NCBI RefSeq assembly: GCF_947090785.1
Contig: NZ_OX352320.1
Coordinates: 2,965,001 to 3,029,000 of the forward strand
Length of the DNA: 64,000 nucleotides
Direction of reading: 5' to 3'
DNA from: Rheinheimera sp. MM224
GTDB lineage: Bacteria; Pseudomonadota; Gammaproteobacteria; Enterobacterales; Alteromonadaceae
Shown here: positions 46,473 to 54,612 of the stretch, piece by piece
Numbering within the stretch: the first letter of the stretch is position 1
Layout of the letters: every line of letters starts with the position of its first letter
Notes under the pieces: model-generated
Databases searched by the model: none
What the model was told of the DNA's origin: nothing
The model's input: only the letters and a program-made list of their open reading frames with translations
Position numbers and translations under genes: made by a program

Positions 46473-46478
46473 TTAATC

Positions 46479-46568
46479 TGGCGGAGAGAGAGGGATTCGA
46501 ACCCTCGTTAGGGGTTAACCTAAACACACTTTCCAGGCGTGCGCCTTCAGCCACTCAGCCATCTCTCC
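46479..46568 (-). tRNA. tRNA-Ser(GGA)
   Basis: The 90-base cloverleaf ends in an encoded CCA. The acceptor GGAGAGA pairs with TCTCTCC, the anticodon loop reads CTGGAAA (anticodon GGA, codons UCC/UCU), the variable arm is long as in class II tRNAs, and the T loop is GTTCGAATCC. Promoter at 46594 and terminator at 46437 make it a single-gene unit. Confidence 0.95.
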
Positions 46569-46593
46569 GAGGCTTGCTACAGCAAGCGCGGCT

Positions 46594-46622
46594 ATCCTAT
46601 TGAAAATCACCGCGCCGTGCAA
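46594..46622 (-). promoter_or_regulatory. Promoter of tRNA-Ser
   Basis: TTGCAC (-35) and TAGGAT (-10) are separated by 17 bases on the minus strand, followed by a GC-rich discriminator (AGCCGCGC) typical of stable-RNA promoters under stringent control. Confidence 0.65.
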
Positions 46623-46673
46623 CAGTTAAATACAGAACCACTTTCTTTTGCTGAAATTTTCAGCAAAACCTTA

Positions 46674-47741
46674 CTAAGCGTTACCTTTTACCGGCATTTG
46701 CGCTGATTTTGCGAAGTTAAGCATTCTGTCCAGCGGGATTAACGCCTGTTCGCGTAAATCAGCATCAACAAAGATCTCGTGACCTTCAGACTGCAGCAAA
46801 GCGTCCTCAATCGCCTTCAGACCGTTCATCGCCATCCAAGGGCAATGAGCGCAGCTGCGGCACGTTGCGCCGTTACCGCCCGTTGGAGCTTCAATAAAGG
46901 TCTTATCTGGCATAGCCTGTTGCATCTTGTAGAAGATGCCGCGGTCTGTAGCCACGATAAAGGTGTCGTTTGGCATGGTCTGGCTGGCTTTGATCAACTG
47001 ACTGGTAGAACCTACCGCATCGGCTAAATCAACCACGTTGGCTGGAGACTCAGGGTGAACCAGCACTGCAGCGTTTGGATATTGCTTTTTCAGCTCCACC
47101 AGCGCTTTGGCTTTAAACTCATCATGCACAATACAAGCGCCCTGCCATAACAGCATGTCGGCTCCGGTTTGTTTTTGTACATAAGCGCCCAGGTGACGGT
47201 CCGGGCCCCACAGAATCTTTTTGCCTTCGCTGTCTAAGTGTTCTACGACGTCCAGGGCGATAGAGGATGTCACCACCCAATCAGCACGGGCTTTTACAGC
47301 AGCAGAGGTATTTGCGTACACAACGACAACACGGTCAGGGTGCTCGTCGCAGAACGCGCTGAACGCATCTGCAGGGCAGCCTAAGTCCAGTGAACAAGTG
47401 GCTTCAAGAGTTGGCATTAATACCGTCTTTTCCGGGTTCAGAATTTTGGCGGTTTCGCCCATAAACTTTACGCCGGCCACTATTAAGGTTTTAGCTGAAT
47501 GCTTATTGCCAAAACGCGCCATCTCCAGCGAGTCTGACACACAACCACCTGTCTCTTCGGCCAAAGCCTGAATCTCAGGGTCTGTGTAATAGTGCGCAAC
47601 CAATACAGCATCACGTTGCTGTAATAAAAGCTTGATACGTTCTTTGTAGGCAGCTTTTTGATCCGCATTTAACGGCAAAGGTTTTTTCGGGAATACAAAG
47701 TCAAGTTCGTTGAAGTGCAGTGCTTGATCCATAACGGCCAC
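46674..47741 (-). CDS. nadA: Quinolinate synthase
   Basis: NadA condenses iminoaspartate with dihydroxyacetone phosphate to quinolinate in NAD synthesis, using a 4Fe-4S cluster. The 355 residues match the long (proteobacterial) NadA. The cluster cysteines lie in [21 protein letters not shown] and [13 protein letters not shown]. The N-terminal [43 protein letters not shown] is the family start. The gene follows the tRNA-Lys array by 70 bp and has its own TATAAT box (47762-47767). No nadB is in the window. Confidence 0.95.
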   Translation of the reverse strand: MAVMDQALHFNELDFVFPKKPLPLNADQKAAYKERIKLLLQQRDAVLVAHYYTDPEIQALAEETGGCVSDSLEMARFGNKHSAKTLIVAGVKFMGETAKILNPEKTVLMPTLEATCSLDLGCPADAFSAFCDEHPDRVVVVYANTSAAVKARADWVVTSSIALDVVEHLDSEGKKILWGPDRHLGAYVQKQTGADMLLWQGACIVHDEFKAKALVELKKQYPNAAVLVHPESPANVVDLADAVGSTSQLIKASQTMPNDTFIVATDRGIFYKMQQAMPDKTFIEAPTGGNGATCRSCAHCPWMAMNGLKAIEDALLQSEGHEIFVDADLREQALIPLDRMLNFAKSAQMPVKGNA

Positions 47742-47761
47742 CCGGTTTTGAAAAGTGCGGC

Positions 47762-47767
47762 ATTATA
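47762..47767 (-). promoter_or_regulatory. Candidate -10 box of nadA
   Basis: A perfect TATAAT on the minus strand lies 20 bases before the nadA ATG, inside the tRNA-nadA gap. No clear -35 is seen, so read-through from the tRNA promoter may also contribute. Confidence 0.45.
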
Positions 47768-47810
47768 CACAAAAACTTTAGCAGGAAACACAAGGAAGGT
47801 AACGATTGCA

Positions 47811-47886
47811 TGGTGGGTCATGATGGATTTGAACCATCGACCAACGGATTAAAAGTCCGCTGCTCTACCAGCTGAGCTAATGACCC
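47811..47886 (-). tRNA. tRNA-Lys(TTT), copy 1 (last in the array)
   Basis: The 76-base cloverleaf starts GGGTCATTAGCTCAG, has anticodon TTT in CTTTTAA and an encoded CCA. T stem ATGG/CCAT with loop TTCAAAT. It is identical to copy 2. Confidence 0.95.
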
Positions 47887-47907
47887 ATGCAAGGAGAATC
47901 GAGAAAG

Positions 47908-47983
47908 TGGTGGGTCATGATGGATTTGAACCATCGACCAACGGATTAAAAGTCCGCTGCTCTACCAGCTGAGCTAATGACCC
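47908..47983 (-). tRNA. tRNA-Lys(TTT), copy 2
   Basis: Identical in sequence to copy 1 and separated from it by 21 bp. Confidence 0.95.
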
Positions 47984-48000
47984 AAACAGGGGTATCGAAG

Positions 48001-48076
48001 TGGTGGGTCATGATGAATTCGAATCATCGACCAACGGATTAAAAGTCCGCTGCTCTACCAGCTGAGCTAATGACCC
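48001..48076 (-). tRNA. tRNA-Lys(TTT), copy 3, variant T arm
   Basis: Same as copies 1-2 except the T arm: stem ATGA/TCAT instead of ATGG/CCAT and loop TTCGAAT instead of TTCAAAT. Pairing is kept. Confidence 0.95.
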
Positions 48077-48103
48077 ATTTCGATACCAAAGTTTGCGCGG
48101 GAG

Positions 48104-48179
48104 TGGTGGGTCATGATGAATTCGAATCATCGACCAACGGATTAAAAGTCCGCTGCTCTACCAGCTGAGCTAATGACCC
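48104..48179 (-). tRNA. tRNA-Lys(TTT), copy 4 (first transcribed), variant T arm
   Basis: Identical to copy 3. It is the promoter-proximal member of the array; a promoter lies at 48195-48222. Confidence 0.95.
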
Positions 48180-48194
48180 CTGCCGCGGACGCAT

Positions 48195-48222
48195 ATCTTA
48201 CTTATTTAAATTTCCAGTGCAA
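48195..48222 (-). promoter_or_regulatory. Promoter of the tRNA-Lys array
   Basis: TTGCAC and TAAGAT stand 16 bases apart on the minus strand, followed by ATGCGTCCGCGG, a GC-rich discriminator. The -35 box is the same as that of the tRNA-Ser gene. The first tRNA begins about 8 bases after the expected start point. Confidence 0.65.
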
Positions 48223-48453
48223 CCAAAAATTACCAGAAAGGCCATTTTCTTTGTTCAACTGCTTAAAATGCCAGCACAAAACGAAAGGCAGCGGCGAAAA
48301 TAAAAACAACAGTGTTATTTCTGTACAGCAAAAGAGTCTTTATTCGATAACCGCAGCAACGGCCAGTTTCCCTGAGTTGCTCTGATCCCAGCTTACTTTT
48401 TTCAAAGTCCGCAAACTTCTAGCGACTTTTTCAACCTGACTTATACGCCATAC

Positions 48454-48486
48454 ATAAAAAAACCCCGGTATATACCAGGGCTTTTA
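48454..48486 (-). terminator. Terminator of the Tol-Pal operon
   Basis: On the minus strand CCCTGGTA and TACCGGGG pair (one G-U) around a short loop, followed by a run of seven T. It lies about 20 bases after the cpoB stop. Confidence 0.75.
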
Positions 48487-48504
48487 TTCAGCACAACAAG
48501 TCGC

Positions 48505-49365
48505 TTACAGAGTCTCTAACTTGGCCTTTGCTGCTTTTGCAGGCTTAGACTGAGGGTATTTGCTGACTAAGAGTTGATAAAACTGCTTGGCTGCAGCTGT
48601 ATCGCCTTCTCTTTCTGCCAGTTGACCCAGTTTAGATAAAGAATCAGCAGCTTTTGCTGACTGCGGATACTGAGCAACAACACGTTCAAACTGAGCTTTG
48701 GCTTTCAACAGTTCGTTTTTGGTAAAAAACAACTGGCCTAACCAATAGTAAGAGTTTGGTGCGTAGCTGGAATCCGGGTAAGTACGGACAAAATTTTCAA
48801 ATGCAGGGATAGCTGCATCGTAGGCGCGATCTTTCAGCACCAAATTCACCGCACTTTCATAAGCATCACTTTCCGACGGGCTGGAAGAGGCTTCAGCGCC
48901 ACCTGCATCTGTGGTTTCAGCAGTTACAGGTTCAGCATTCACCACAGCAGCAGGATTGCCTATAGGCGCCTGTTCAGCTGATGTTGTTGGTGTGCTTGTT
49001 GGTTGTGTCGGAGTGGTTGGAGTTGCACCTGAACTGGCGCCTGCGCCCATTCTCCGGTCAATTTCCTGATAAATATTGCGTTGTTGCTGCAATATTTCTT
49101 CTAATTTGTAGGAATGCATTTCAGTGATGCCACGCAATTCAGACACTTCGTCTAATAATGCGGACACTTGCTGCTGCATAGCAACCTGAGCATTGGCTCT
49201 GGCCTCAACAATACGTTCCAGTGCAGCTATACGGTCAGCCGTGGAGGCGTATTTTGGAGTCTGGATAGCGCCACCGCCAGCGCGGGACAGATCGGCTACA
49301 GGAGCCGGATCTGCCCACGAGGCAATGCTGATAACAGAAAGCGCAGTAACTAAAGATTTTTTCAC
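48505..49365 (-). CDS. cpoB: Cell division coordinator CpoB (YbgF)
   Basis: CpoB is the periplasmic partner of TolA that links peptidoglycan synthesis and outer membrane constriction at the septum. The 286-residue protein has a signal peptide (about 1-18), an N-terminal coiled coil that trimerises (RIAALERIVEARANAQVAMQQQVSALLDEVSELRG), a Thr/Pro/Ser-rich linker (about 105-170) and TPR repeats at the C-terminus (YESAVNLVLKDRAYDAAIPAFENFVRTYPDSSYAPNSYYWLGQ). It is the last gene of the operon, 21 bp behind pal. Confidence 0.93.
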   Translation of the reverse strand: MKKSLVTALSVISIASWADPAPVADLSRAGGGAIQTPKYASTADRIAALERIVEARANAQVAMQQQVSALLDEVSELRGITEMHSYKLEEILQQQRNIYQEIDRRMGAGASSGATPTTPTQPTSTPTTSAEQAPIGNPAAVVNAEPVTAETTDAGGAEASSSPSESDAYESAVNLVLKDRAYDAAIPAFENFVRTYPDSSYAPNSYYWLGQLFFTKNELLKAKAQFERVVAQYPQSAKAADSLSKLGQLAEREGDTAAAKQFYQLLVSKYPQSKPAKAAKAKLETL

Positions 49366-49386
49366 TGCTTTGCTTCGTATCAGTTA

Positions 49387-49893
49387 TTAGTAAACTAAAA
49401 CAGCGCGACGGTTTTTAGAGAAAGCGCTTTCGTCGTTACCTTCAACAGCTGGTTTCTCTTCGCCGTAGCTAACTACTGACATTTGGCCAGCAGCAACGCC
49501 CAGGTTAGCTAAGTACTGAGTCACAGCTTGACCGCGACGTTCGCCTAACGCGATGTTGTACTCTGGAGTACCACGAGCATCAGTGTGACCTTCAACAGTT
49601 ACAGTGATGTTAGTGCGAGCGCGTAAGAAAGCAGCGTGAGCTTCCAGAACAGAAGCGAATTCTGAACGGATTGCTGACTGGTCGAAGTCGAAGTAAATAG
49701 TGTTGTCTTGACGCAGAGCTTCTAATTGCTGACGCAGCAATTCTTCAGCTGACAGGCCTTGTTCAACCACTTGGTTAGTGTTTGCACCAGTGTTTGCATC
49801 AGTAGCAGCTACTTCATCAGTTGAGCTACAAGCAGCTAAAGTTAACACTGGCACTGCAACTAACAAGCCTTTTAAAACTTTGTTTAAGTTCAT
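49387..49893 (-). CDS. pal: Peptidoglycan-associated lipoprotein Pal
   Basis: Pal anchors the outer membrane to peptidoglycan. It has a lipobox (LAACS, Cys22), a short Ala/Thr/Asn linker and an OmpA-like domain with the peptidoglycan-binding text [26 protein letters not shown]. At 168 residues it matches E. coli Pal (173). It is preceded by tolB with a 42-bp gap and followed by cpoB. The conserved FDFDQSAIR motif is present. Confidence 0.95.
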   Translation of the reverse strand: MNLNKVLKGLLVAVPVLTLAACSSTDEVAATDANTGANTNQVVEQGLSAEELLRQQLEALRQDNTIYFDFDQSAIRSEFASVLEAHAAFLRARTNITVTVEGHTDARGTPEYNIALGERRGQAVTQYLANLGVAAGQMSVVSYGEEKPAVEGNDESAFSKNRRAVLVY

Positions 49894-49935
49894 AATTGTT
49901 GTCCTTAGTAAATCAATTAACCAAATTTTCGTTTT

Positions 49936-51285
49936 TTATAAAAATGGTGACCAAGCCGGAGATTTAACTCTGCCGTTTGCTGCCGGTAACCGTGCTTTAA
50001 AGCGCCCATCCATGGATACCAGTGCCAGTACTTGTGACGAACCGTACAAAGTACTATAAATTATCATTGAGCCATTCGGCGCAATGCTTGGTGACTCGTC
50101 CAGATAAGTGCGAGTCAACACCTGTAAATAGCGACTCTCAACATCCATGCGGGCGATATTATACTGGCCATTTGTTCTGTTGACCATAACAATACCACTT
50201 CCATCTGGTGTATAAGAGGCAGCTAAATTCATTTCTCCCTCAAATGTTACCCTTTCAGTAACACCTGAAGCTACATTTACGCTATAAATTTGTGGATTAC
50301 CACCACGTTCTGAACTGAAAATCAGTTTAGAACCATCTGGCGACCAGGACGGCTCGGTATCGATTCGTCTGTGGTTCGTCAATTTAGTTAGCGCTTTTGT
50401 TGCAATGTCCATTACATAAACTTCAGCATTGCCATCTTTTGACAACACCATGGCCATTTTCCGACCATCCGGCGACCACTTAGGTGCGCCGTTAATACCT
50501 TTGAAACTGGTTAATATACTGCGACGGCCAGTATAAATATCTTGAATGTAAATTTGCGACTGACGTTTCTCGAAAGTTACATAAGCTAATTTAGTACCAT
50601 CTGGTGACCAGGCCGGAGACATTAAAGGCTCTTTTGCTCTTAATAATACCTGCTCATTTTCACCGTCGTAATCAGCTACAACTAATTGATATTTAAAGTC
50701 TGCTTTGTCACGTACTAAGACATAGGCTATTTTAGTTAAAAAAGCACCACGTTCACCAGTTAATTTTTCATAGACGATGTCACTGATGCGATGAGCATAT
50801 TGTCTGAACTGGTCGCCACTGATGGTCGTTTCACGTGCATCCAGAATATGACTCAGACCTGTGGTCAGTTGGCCACCAATAATGGCAGAAGACGAACCGC
50901 CGCCTGAGGCACCTTTAAATACGTCAACCAATTCAAAACGCACAGCGTATCTGTTCACGCCTACTTCACGGATAGTACCGGTAACAACAGCTTCAACACC
51001 TTGTTTCATCCAGCGCTGATAATCAATTTCTTTGCTGTTGGTTGGTTGCTGTGGCATACGGGTTGCTGCAATAGGGTTAAATTTACCGCTACGCATCAAA
51101 TCCGCTGACACAATATCAGCAATACGTTGATTTGGCAGCGTATTGCCTTCAAATTTAAATGGCACTATAGCGACAGGGCGGGCACTGTCTACACCATCTG
51201 TGATGACAATCTCTAAACTGGCATACGATTTTGCACTTAGCACCAGGGCGAATGCCACCAGGCTTTTTCCTATCAACTTCAGCAT
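49936..51285 (-). CDS. tolB: Tol-Pal system protein TolB
   Basis: TolB is the periplasmic protein that binds Pal and TolA. After a signal peptide (about 1-22, ending KSYA) come the N-terminal alpha/beta domain ([27 protein letters not shown]) and a six-bladed propeller with PD40 words such as [16 protein letters not shown] and [15 protein letters not shown]. The length of 449 is near the usual 430. Start codon and operon position are as in E. coli, with tolA 4 bp upstream. Confidence 0.95.
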   Translation of the reverse strand: MLKLIGKSLVAFALVLSAKSYASLEIVITDGVDSARPVAIVPFKFEGNTLPNQRIADIVSADLMRSGKFNPIAATRMPQQPTNSKEIDYQRWMKQGVEAVVTGTIREVGVNRYAVRFELVDVFKGASGGGSSSAIIGGQLTTGLSHILDARETTISGDQFRQYAHRISDIVYEKLTGERGAFLTKIAYVLVRDKADFKYQLVVADYDGENEQVLLRAKEPLMSPAWSPDGTKLAYVTFEKRQSQIYIQDIYTGRRSILTSFKGINGAPKWSPDGRKMAMVLSKDGNAEVYVMDIATKALTKLTNHRRIDTEPSWSPDGSKLIFSSERGGNPQIYSVNVASGVTERVTFEGEMNLAASYTPDGSGIVMVNRTNGQYNIARMDVESRYLQVLTRTYLDESPSIAPNGSMIIYSTLYGSSQVLALVSMDGRFKARLPAANGRVKSPAWSPFL

Positions 51286-51289
51286 ATTG

Positions 51290-52195
51290 TTATCTCAGTT
51301 CCGGTCTTAAAGTAGGTGTAATGTCTTTCAACGCATCATATACATCAGGATCCGGTGACATTGGGAAGTTACCAGCTTTCTGTACCGCACGGACAGCTGA
51401 CTCACACAAAGCTCTGTCGCCACCCAGCACAGTTGTTGCTGTCACAAAGCCATTACTGGCTAAACGAATATTCACCCGACACTCTTTGCCACGCATTGTA
51501 TCGTCAACAAACCAATTTTGTTGGATTTTTGCAACAATCATCGCCAGGTAGCGTTGCTTCTCGGTCAGGATCTGACCAGCCTTCGCTGCTCGGCGTGCTT
51601 CTGCTTCTTCTTCCAACTGCTCAGCTAACATTTCTTCTGCAGCTTCGCGTTCACGATTTTCTTTTTCGGCTTTGGCTTTTTCAGCTTTCTCTTTGGCTGC
51701 TTTCTCTTTAGCGGCCTTCTCTTTAGCTGCTTTTTCCTTTTTCTTCTTCTCTATCTCTTGCTGCTTTTTCTTTTCGTCATCTTTCTTTTTCTTCTCAGCA
51801 GCAAGCTTTTGTTGTTTCTCTTTTTCTACAGCCTGTTTTTTCTTTTCTTCAACAGCTTTTTTCTCTGCGACTTCAGCTTCTTTTTTCTCTTGTTCCTGCT
51901 TCTTCAGGCGCTGCTCTTCAAGGCGTTTATCACGCTCTTCCTGCTGCTTTTTCTTTTCCAAATCTTTTTTGCGCTTTTCATCAGCTTTCTTTTTCTGCTG
52001 ATTTTTTTCCTTCAGTTCATCAAACTGAGACTGGTCGACCGTAGTGGCGTTTAACGGTGCACTCAGGTCTCCAGCCATAGGTACAACTAAAATTTCTTCG
52101 TTTTTAAAGAAATTAAAGTTAACAAACAGCAACACAGCTATAAAAACGTGTAAACCACCTGAGATGATCAGCGACTTCTTAAACGCTGGTTCCAT
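51290..52195 (-). CDS. tolA: Tol-Pal system protein TolA
   Basis: TolA spans the periplasm from the inner membrane. Start 52195 gives [24 protein letters not shown], a single membrane helix; an upstream ATG (52213) inside tolR is less likely. A long Lys/Glu/Ala coiled coil (about 65-205) with [11 protein letters not shown] repeats follows, then domain III, with two Cys (GKECRV, RALCES) in the same places as the E. coli disulfide. The total of 301 residues is shorter than E. coli (421) because the helical domain II is shorter. It overlaps tolR in layout and precedes tolB by 4 bp. Confidence 0.92.
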   Translation of the reverse strand: MEPAFKKSLIISGGLHVFIAVLLFVNFNFFKNEEILVVPMAGDLSAPLNATTVDQSQFDELKEKNQQKKKADEKRKKDLEKKKQQEERDKRLEEQRLKKQEQEKKEAEVAEKKAVEEKKKQAVEKEKQQKLAAEKKKKDDEKKKQQEIEKKKKEKAAKEKAAKEKAAKEKAEKAKAEKENREREAAEEMLAEQLEEEAEARRAAKAGQILTEKQRYLAMIVAKIQQNWFVDDTMRGKECRVNIRLASNGFVTATTVLGGDRALCESAVRAVQKAGNFPMSPDPDVYDALKDITPTLRPELR

Positions 52196-52196
52196 C

Positions 52197-52628
52197 TTAG
52201 TTTTGCTCCACATCGTCAGTCATTAAACCAACGGAAGGGGCGCCCGCGTCTTTCAGCAGATTTAATAACTGGATAATAGCTGCATAGTTCACGCGGCCAT
52301 CACCTTTAATAATCACTTGGGTACCTGGCTCTAACTGCAGAGTACCTGCCACTTCCATTTGCATTTCCTGAGCATTAAATGGGCCTTTATTGACACCATC
52401 TTTCTCAAAATAATACAAACCACCTTCATCCACAGTGGCCACAAGCGGAGTTTTACCGTCTTTCATCTGCTCTATAGGTTCGGCATCTGACTTAGGTAAT
52501 TCCACTTTGACGCCTTGTGTAATGATCGGCGTCGTTACCATAAAGATAATCAGCAACACCAACATCACGTCGATATAAGGAACGACGTTGATCTCAGCCA
52601 CCATACGGCGTTTTTTACGGACGTACAT
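52197..52628 (-). CDS. tolR: Tol-Pal system protein TolR
   Basis: TolR is an ExbD-like inner membrane protein of the proton channel with TolQ. Its single membrane helix carries the channel Asp (VVPYIDVMLVLLIIFMVTTPI). The periplasmic part follows, with the ExbD/TolR text EMQMEVAGTLQLEPGTQVIIKGDGRVNYAAIIQLLNLLKDAGAPSVGLMT. Length of 143 matches E. coli (142). Its start overlaps the tolQ stop by one base, showing coupling. Confidence 0.95.
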   Translation of the reverse strand: MYVRKKRRMVAEINVVPYIDVMLVLLIIFMVTTPIITQGVKVELPKSDAEPIEQMKDGKTPLVATVDEGGLYYFEKDGVNKGPFNAQEMQMEVAGTLQLEPGTQVIIKGDGRVNYAAIIQLLNLLKDAGAPSVGLMTDDVEQN

Positions 52629-53311
52629 TAGTTGTTTTCTCCGCTGGCCATCGCCTGACGGTGCAGAATGTTAGCAAACTCTTCGACAAAGTTAGCGTAA
52701 GCACTTTCCAGCATCTCTACTTTATGAGAAAACTTGTTGTACGCAATAACAGCCGGTATAGCGGCGAACAAACCTATAGCTGTCGCAATCAAAGCTTCTG
52801 CGATACCTGGCGCCACCATAGCTAAAGTCGCCTGTTGTACAGCACCTAAAGCGATAAACGAATTCATGATACCCCAGACCGTACCGAACAAACCTATATA
52901 CGGGCTGATCGAGCCTACAGTGGCCAAAAATGGTAAATGCATTTCCAGACGTTCCACTTCACGGGATAATCCAACACGCATAGCACGTTGAGTTCCTTCC
53001 ATCACAGCACCGGATTGGCGGCTGCTTTTGTGTAAACGCGCAAATTCTTTGAAACCCGCCTTAAATAAAGCTTCCACACCTGTCACTGTCACTTTGGCGC
53101 TGACTTCGTTGTAAAGTTTTGACAGATCAATACCTGACCAAAACTTATCTTCAAACTGTTTGGTTTCTTCTACCGCTGTACTCAGCGCTTTATTGCGCTG
53201 AATGATCATGGCCCACGACATCACAGACATGCTCAGTAAAATCAGCATAACCAGCTGCACTACTACACTAGCGTGAAGAATTAAATCAAGAACTGATAGT
53301 CCGCCTGTCAC
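52628..53311 (-). CDS. tolQ: Tol-Pal system protein TolQ
   Basis: TolQ, with TolR, uses the proton gradient to energise TolA. The 227-residue protein has the three ExbB/TolQ membrane helices, the first in [31 protein letters not shown] and the others in [25 protein letters not shown] and [19 protein letters not shown]. It starts with GTG at 53311 inside the end of ybgC (26-bp overlap), so translation is coupled. Confidence 0.95.
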   Translation of the reverse strand: MTGGLSVLDLILHASVVVQLVMLILLSMSVMSWAMIIQRNKALSTAVEETKQFEDKFWSGIDLSKLYNEVSAKVTVTGVEALFKAGFKEFARLHKSSRQSGAVMEGTQRAMRVGLSREVERLEMHLPFLATVGSISPYIGLFGTVWGIMNSFIALGAVQQATLAMVAPGIAEALIATAIGLFAAIPAVIAYNKFSHKVEMLESAYANFVEEFANILHRQAMASGENN

Positions 53312-53711
53312 CTGATAACACCCCTAAAACATCGCGAGGTATTGCACTCGCTTTCATTAATGATAGTTTTACGCAAGCAATACTAACCTGCGCTGAACAA
53401 AGCAATTGTGCATCTGCGTTGTAGATTTCCTGCCAAAATACCAGACTGGCCTTTTTTAGCTGCTTAATCTCACTTTTTACCAACAAAAGCTGGTTAAACC
53501 GTCCTGGCTTGTGGTTGTCCATCTGAACACTTTTCACCACAAAACCAATATCCTGACTTAACAATACATCCTGCTCTATCCCTAAGCTTCGGAGCCATTC
53601 TGTTCTGGCTCTTTCAAAGAATTTCAGATAGTTAGCATAATATACTACGCCACCGGCATCAGTGTCTTCGTAATATACTCTGATTGGAAAATCAAATACC
53701 TGCGACATCAT
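53286..53711 (-). CDS. ybgC: Acyl-CoA thioesterase YbgC
   Basis: YbgC is a hot-dog thioesterase acting on acyl-CoA or acyl-ACP, encoded first in the tol operon. The 141-residue protein has the catalytic pattern [28 protein letters not shown] with the key Asp in DTDAGGVVY. The ATG at 53708-53711 is doubled (MMSQVF). An upstream promoter candidate is at 53901. Its overlap with tolQ is 26 bp. Its link to Tol-Pal is by position and by reports of lipid homeostasis links; the real substrate is not known. Confidence 0.94.
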   Translation of the reverse strand: MMSQVFDFPIRVYYEDTDAGGVVYYANYLKFFERARTEWLRSLGIEQDVLLSQDIGFVVKSVQMDNHKPGRFNQLLLVKSEIKQLKKASLVFWQEIYNADAQLLCSAQVSIACVKLSLMKASAIPRDVLGVLSGDRRTISS

Positions 53712-53900
53712 ATTTTTTTGTCACCTAAATTGGCCGCTATGATATTGGAGGCCACAGCCGAACTCAACAGGGCGAGCCTCGTCAGAGTTAAAAATATTTT
53801 GATTTCATGACATTCTGACGACTCTGAAAACCTATGGGTCAGATATTCTTTAAAAGTTTCCTCTTCACGACAGATGGGGAAAAAAGAGCGACTAATGACT

Positions 53901-53930
53901 ATTTTAACCAATCAGATAAATTTTGCTCAA
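53901..53930 (-). promoter_or_regulatory. Candidate promoter of the ybgC-tol-pal operon
   Basis: TTGAGC and TAAAAT stand 18 bases apart on the minus strand. It would give a leader of about 185 bases before ybgC, with a 7-bp inverted repeat (CGTCAGA/TCTGACG, 53780-53820). Confidence 0.4.
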
Positions 53931-54184
53931 AAAATAGTAATTCGGAGCAAATATTAGAGCTGTTCAGCTGCCCTTAATTTTCAAGGGATGGCGATATATC
54001 AATCACAAAACAAGATTAAAATTCATACAAAATCACCATTTATTCAGATTAAAAAAAGTAATCCGAAATCTCAATTTTTCTAGTTTGAAGTAAATGCACT
54101 AACTCCCTAAAATGCACCCGTGTTCTGAGCTAGCGCAAAAGTTCCGGCCCTTGTGCCCCAACTTTAGTGATGAATACTGGTGAT

Positions 54185-54294
54185 GTGATTATCTGTTCGA
54201 AGATGGTCATGTTGCTTCTCAACATGTTCCCTGGATTTTGAAGATTTACTTCAACTTGTTGCATTCGCCCGCTAATTTAGCGGGCTTTTTTTTT
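54185..54294 (+). ncRNA. Candidate structured small RNA with intrinsic terminator
   Basis: Three perfect stem-loops follow in order: CATGTTG/CAACATG (54208-54226), TTGAAG/CTTCAA (54238-54254) and the terminator GCCCGCTAA/AGCGGGC with nine T (54267-54294). A weak promoter (TTGTGC, 16 bases, AATACT) lies at 54151-54178. No open frame or flanking gene on this strand explains a terminator here. Known sRNAs such as Spot 42, RyhB, GcvB and FnrS do not match by memory. The start point is a guess. Confidence 0.5.
54267..54294 (+). terminator. Intrinsic terminator of the candidate small RNA
   Basis: Perfect stem GCCCGCT/AGCGGGC with the short A/T loop AATTT and a run of nine T. It is one of the strongest terminators in the window but has no gene before it. 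Confidence 0.8.
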
Positions 54295-54321
54295 ATTCGC
54301 CACCATCCATGACTCCATCCG

Positions 54322-54585
54322 GCCAGTGGGCAGAGCCACTGGCGCTCAGCCGTGCATTGCCAAACTGTTGGCAATGCTAATTCCGGCTTCGCCCTCCGGG
54401 CCATCGTCGTTGCACTCCGATGTTCAAAAAACAGCAGGATAGCTGTTTTTCAAAGCTTTAGCTGCCGAAGGCGAACATCATGGACGATGTGAGTGCAATT
54501 CGTTCCTGACGAATTTACTCGGGCTATCCTTGCCCTCACCTTATCAGGCCAGCTGAAGCTGTTCAAAATCGCTCTCGGCGATTTT
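54322..54585. repeat. Cluster of perfect hairpins
   Basis: Five perfect stems occur within 264 bp: GCCAGTGG/CCACTGGC (54322-54343), ATTGCCAA/TTGGCAAT (54356-54375), AAAAACAGC/GCTGTTTTT (54427-54450), AATTCGT/ACGAATT (54497-54515) and AAAATCGC/GCGATTTT (54565-54585). The last resembles the AAATTCGC/GCGAATTT stem of the repeats at 46223, even in its loop (TCTCG against TCCGG/TCCCG). It is likely an interspersed repeat of this genome. Confidence 0.7.
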
Positions 54586-54612
54586 GTGTTTCCAATGAGA
54601 AGGAATCCTTAT

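Larger units (their letters stand above)
46093..46478. other. 386-bp gene-free gap filled by tandem hairpin repeats
   Basis: The gap behind the tRNA-Ser gene consists mostly of two tandem units (46137-46279, 46280-46427), a partial third one and a terminator. Long open frames on the minus strand here are a by-product of the repeats and carry no coding signs. Confidence 0.7.
48180..48504. other. 325-bp gap between the tRNA-Lys array and cpoB
   Basis: Holds the tRNA-Lys promoter at its left and the Tol-Pal operon terminator at its right. Between them (48230-48450) nothing is recognised. Confidence 0.6.
53712..54612. other. 901-bp gene-free gap between ybgC and ruvB
   Basis: The gap holds the ybgC promoter (53901-53930), an A/T-rich stretch without coding signs (53940-54140), a candidate small RNA on the plus strand (54185-54294) and a cluster of perfect hairpins (54322-54585). 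A 67-codon minus frame starting at 53911 would have to begin inside the promoter and is rejected. Confidence 0.6.

Noticed and set aside
46009..46554. Open minus-strand frame of 181 codons across the tRNA-Ser and its repeats
   Set aside because: It overlaps the tRNA gene and the end of the oxygenase gene and is built from tandem repeats; no ribosome site and no family.
47811..48179. Regularly spaced repeats resembling a CRISPR array
   Set aside because: The repeats are 76-base tRNA-Lys genes with full cloverleaf and CCA; spacers are short tRNA gaps and no cas genes exist.
48173..48385. Plus-strand frame of 70 codons
   Set aside because: It begins within a tRNA-Lys gene and covers the tRNA promoter.
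51672..52001. Ser/Phe-rich plus-strand frames opposite tolA
   Set aside because: They mirror the Lys/Glu/Ala coiled coil of tolA and are artefacts of its composition.
53708..53911. Minus-strand frame of 67 codons upstream of ybgC
   Set aside because: It would start inside the likely -10 box of the operon and has no ribosome site or family resemblance.
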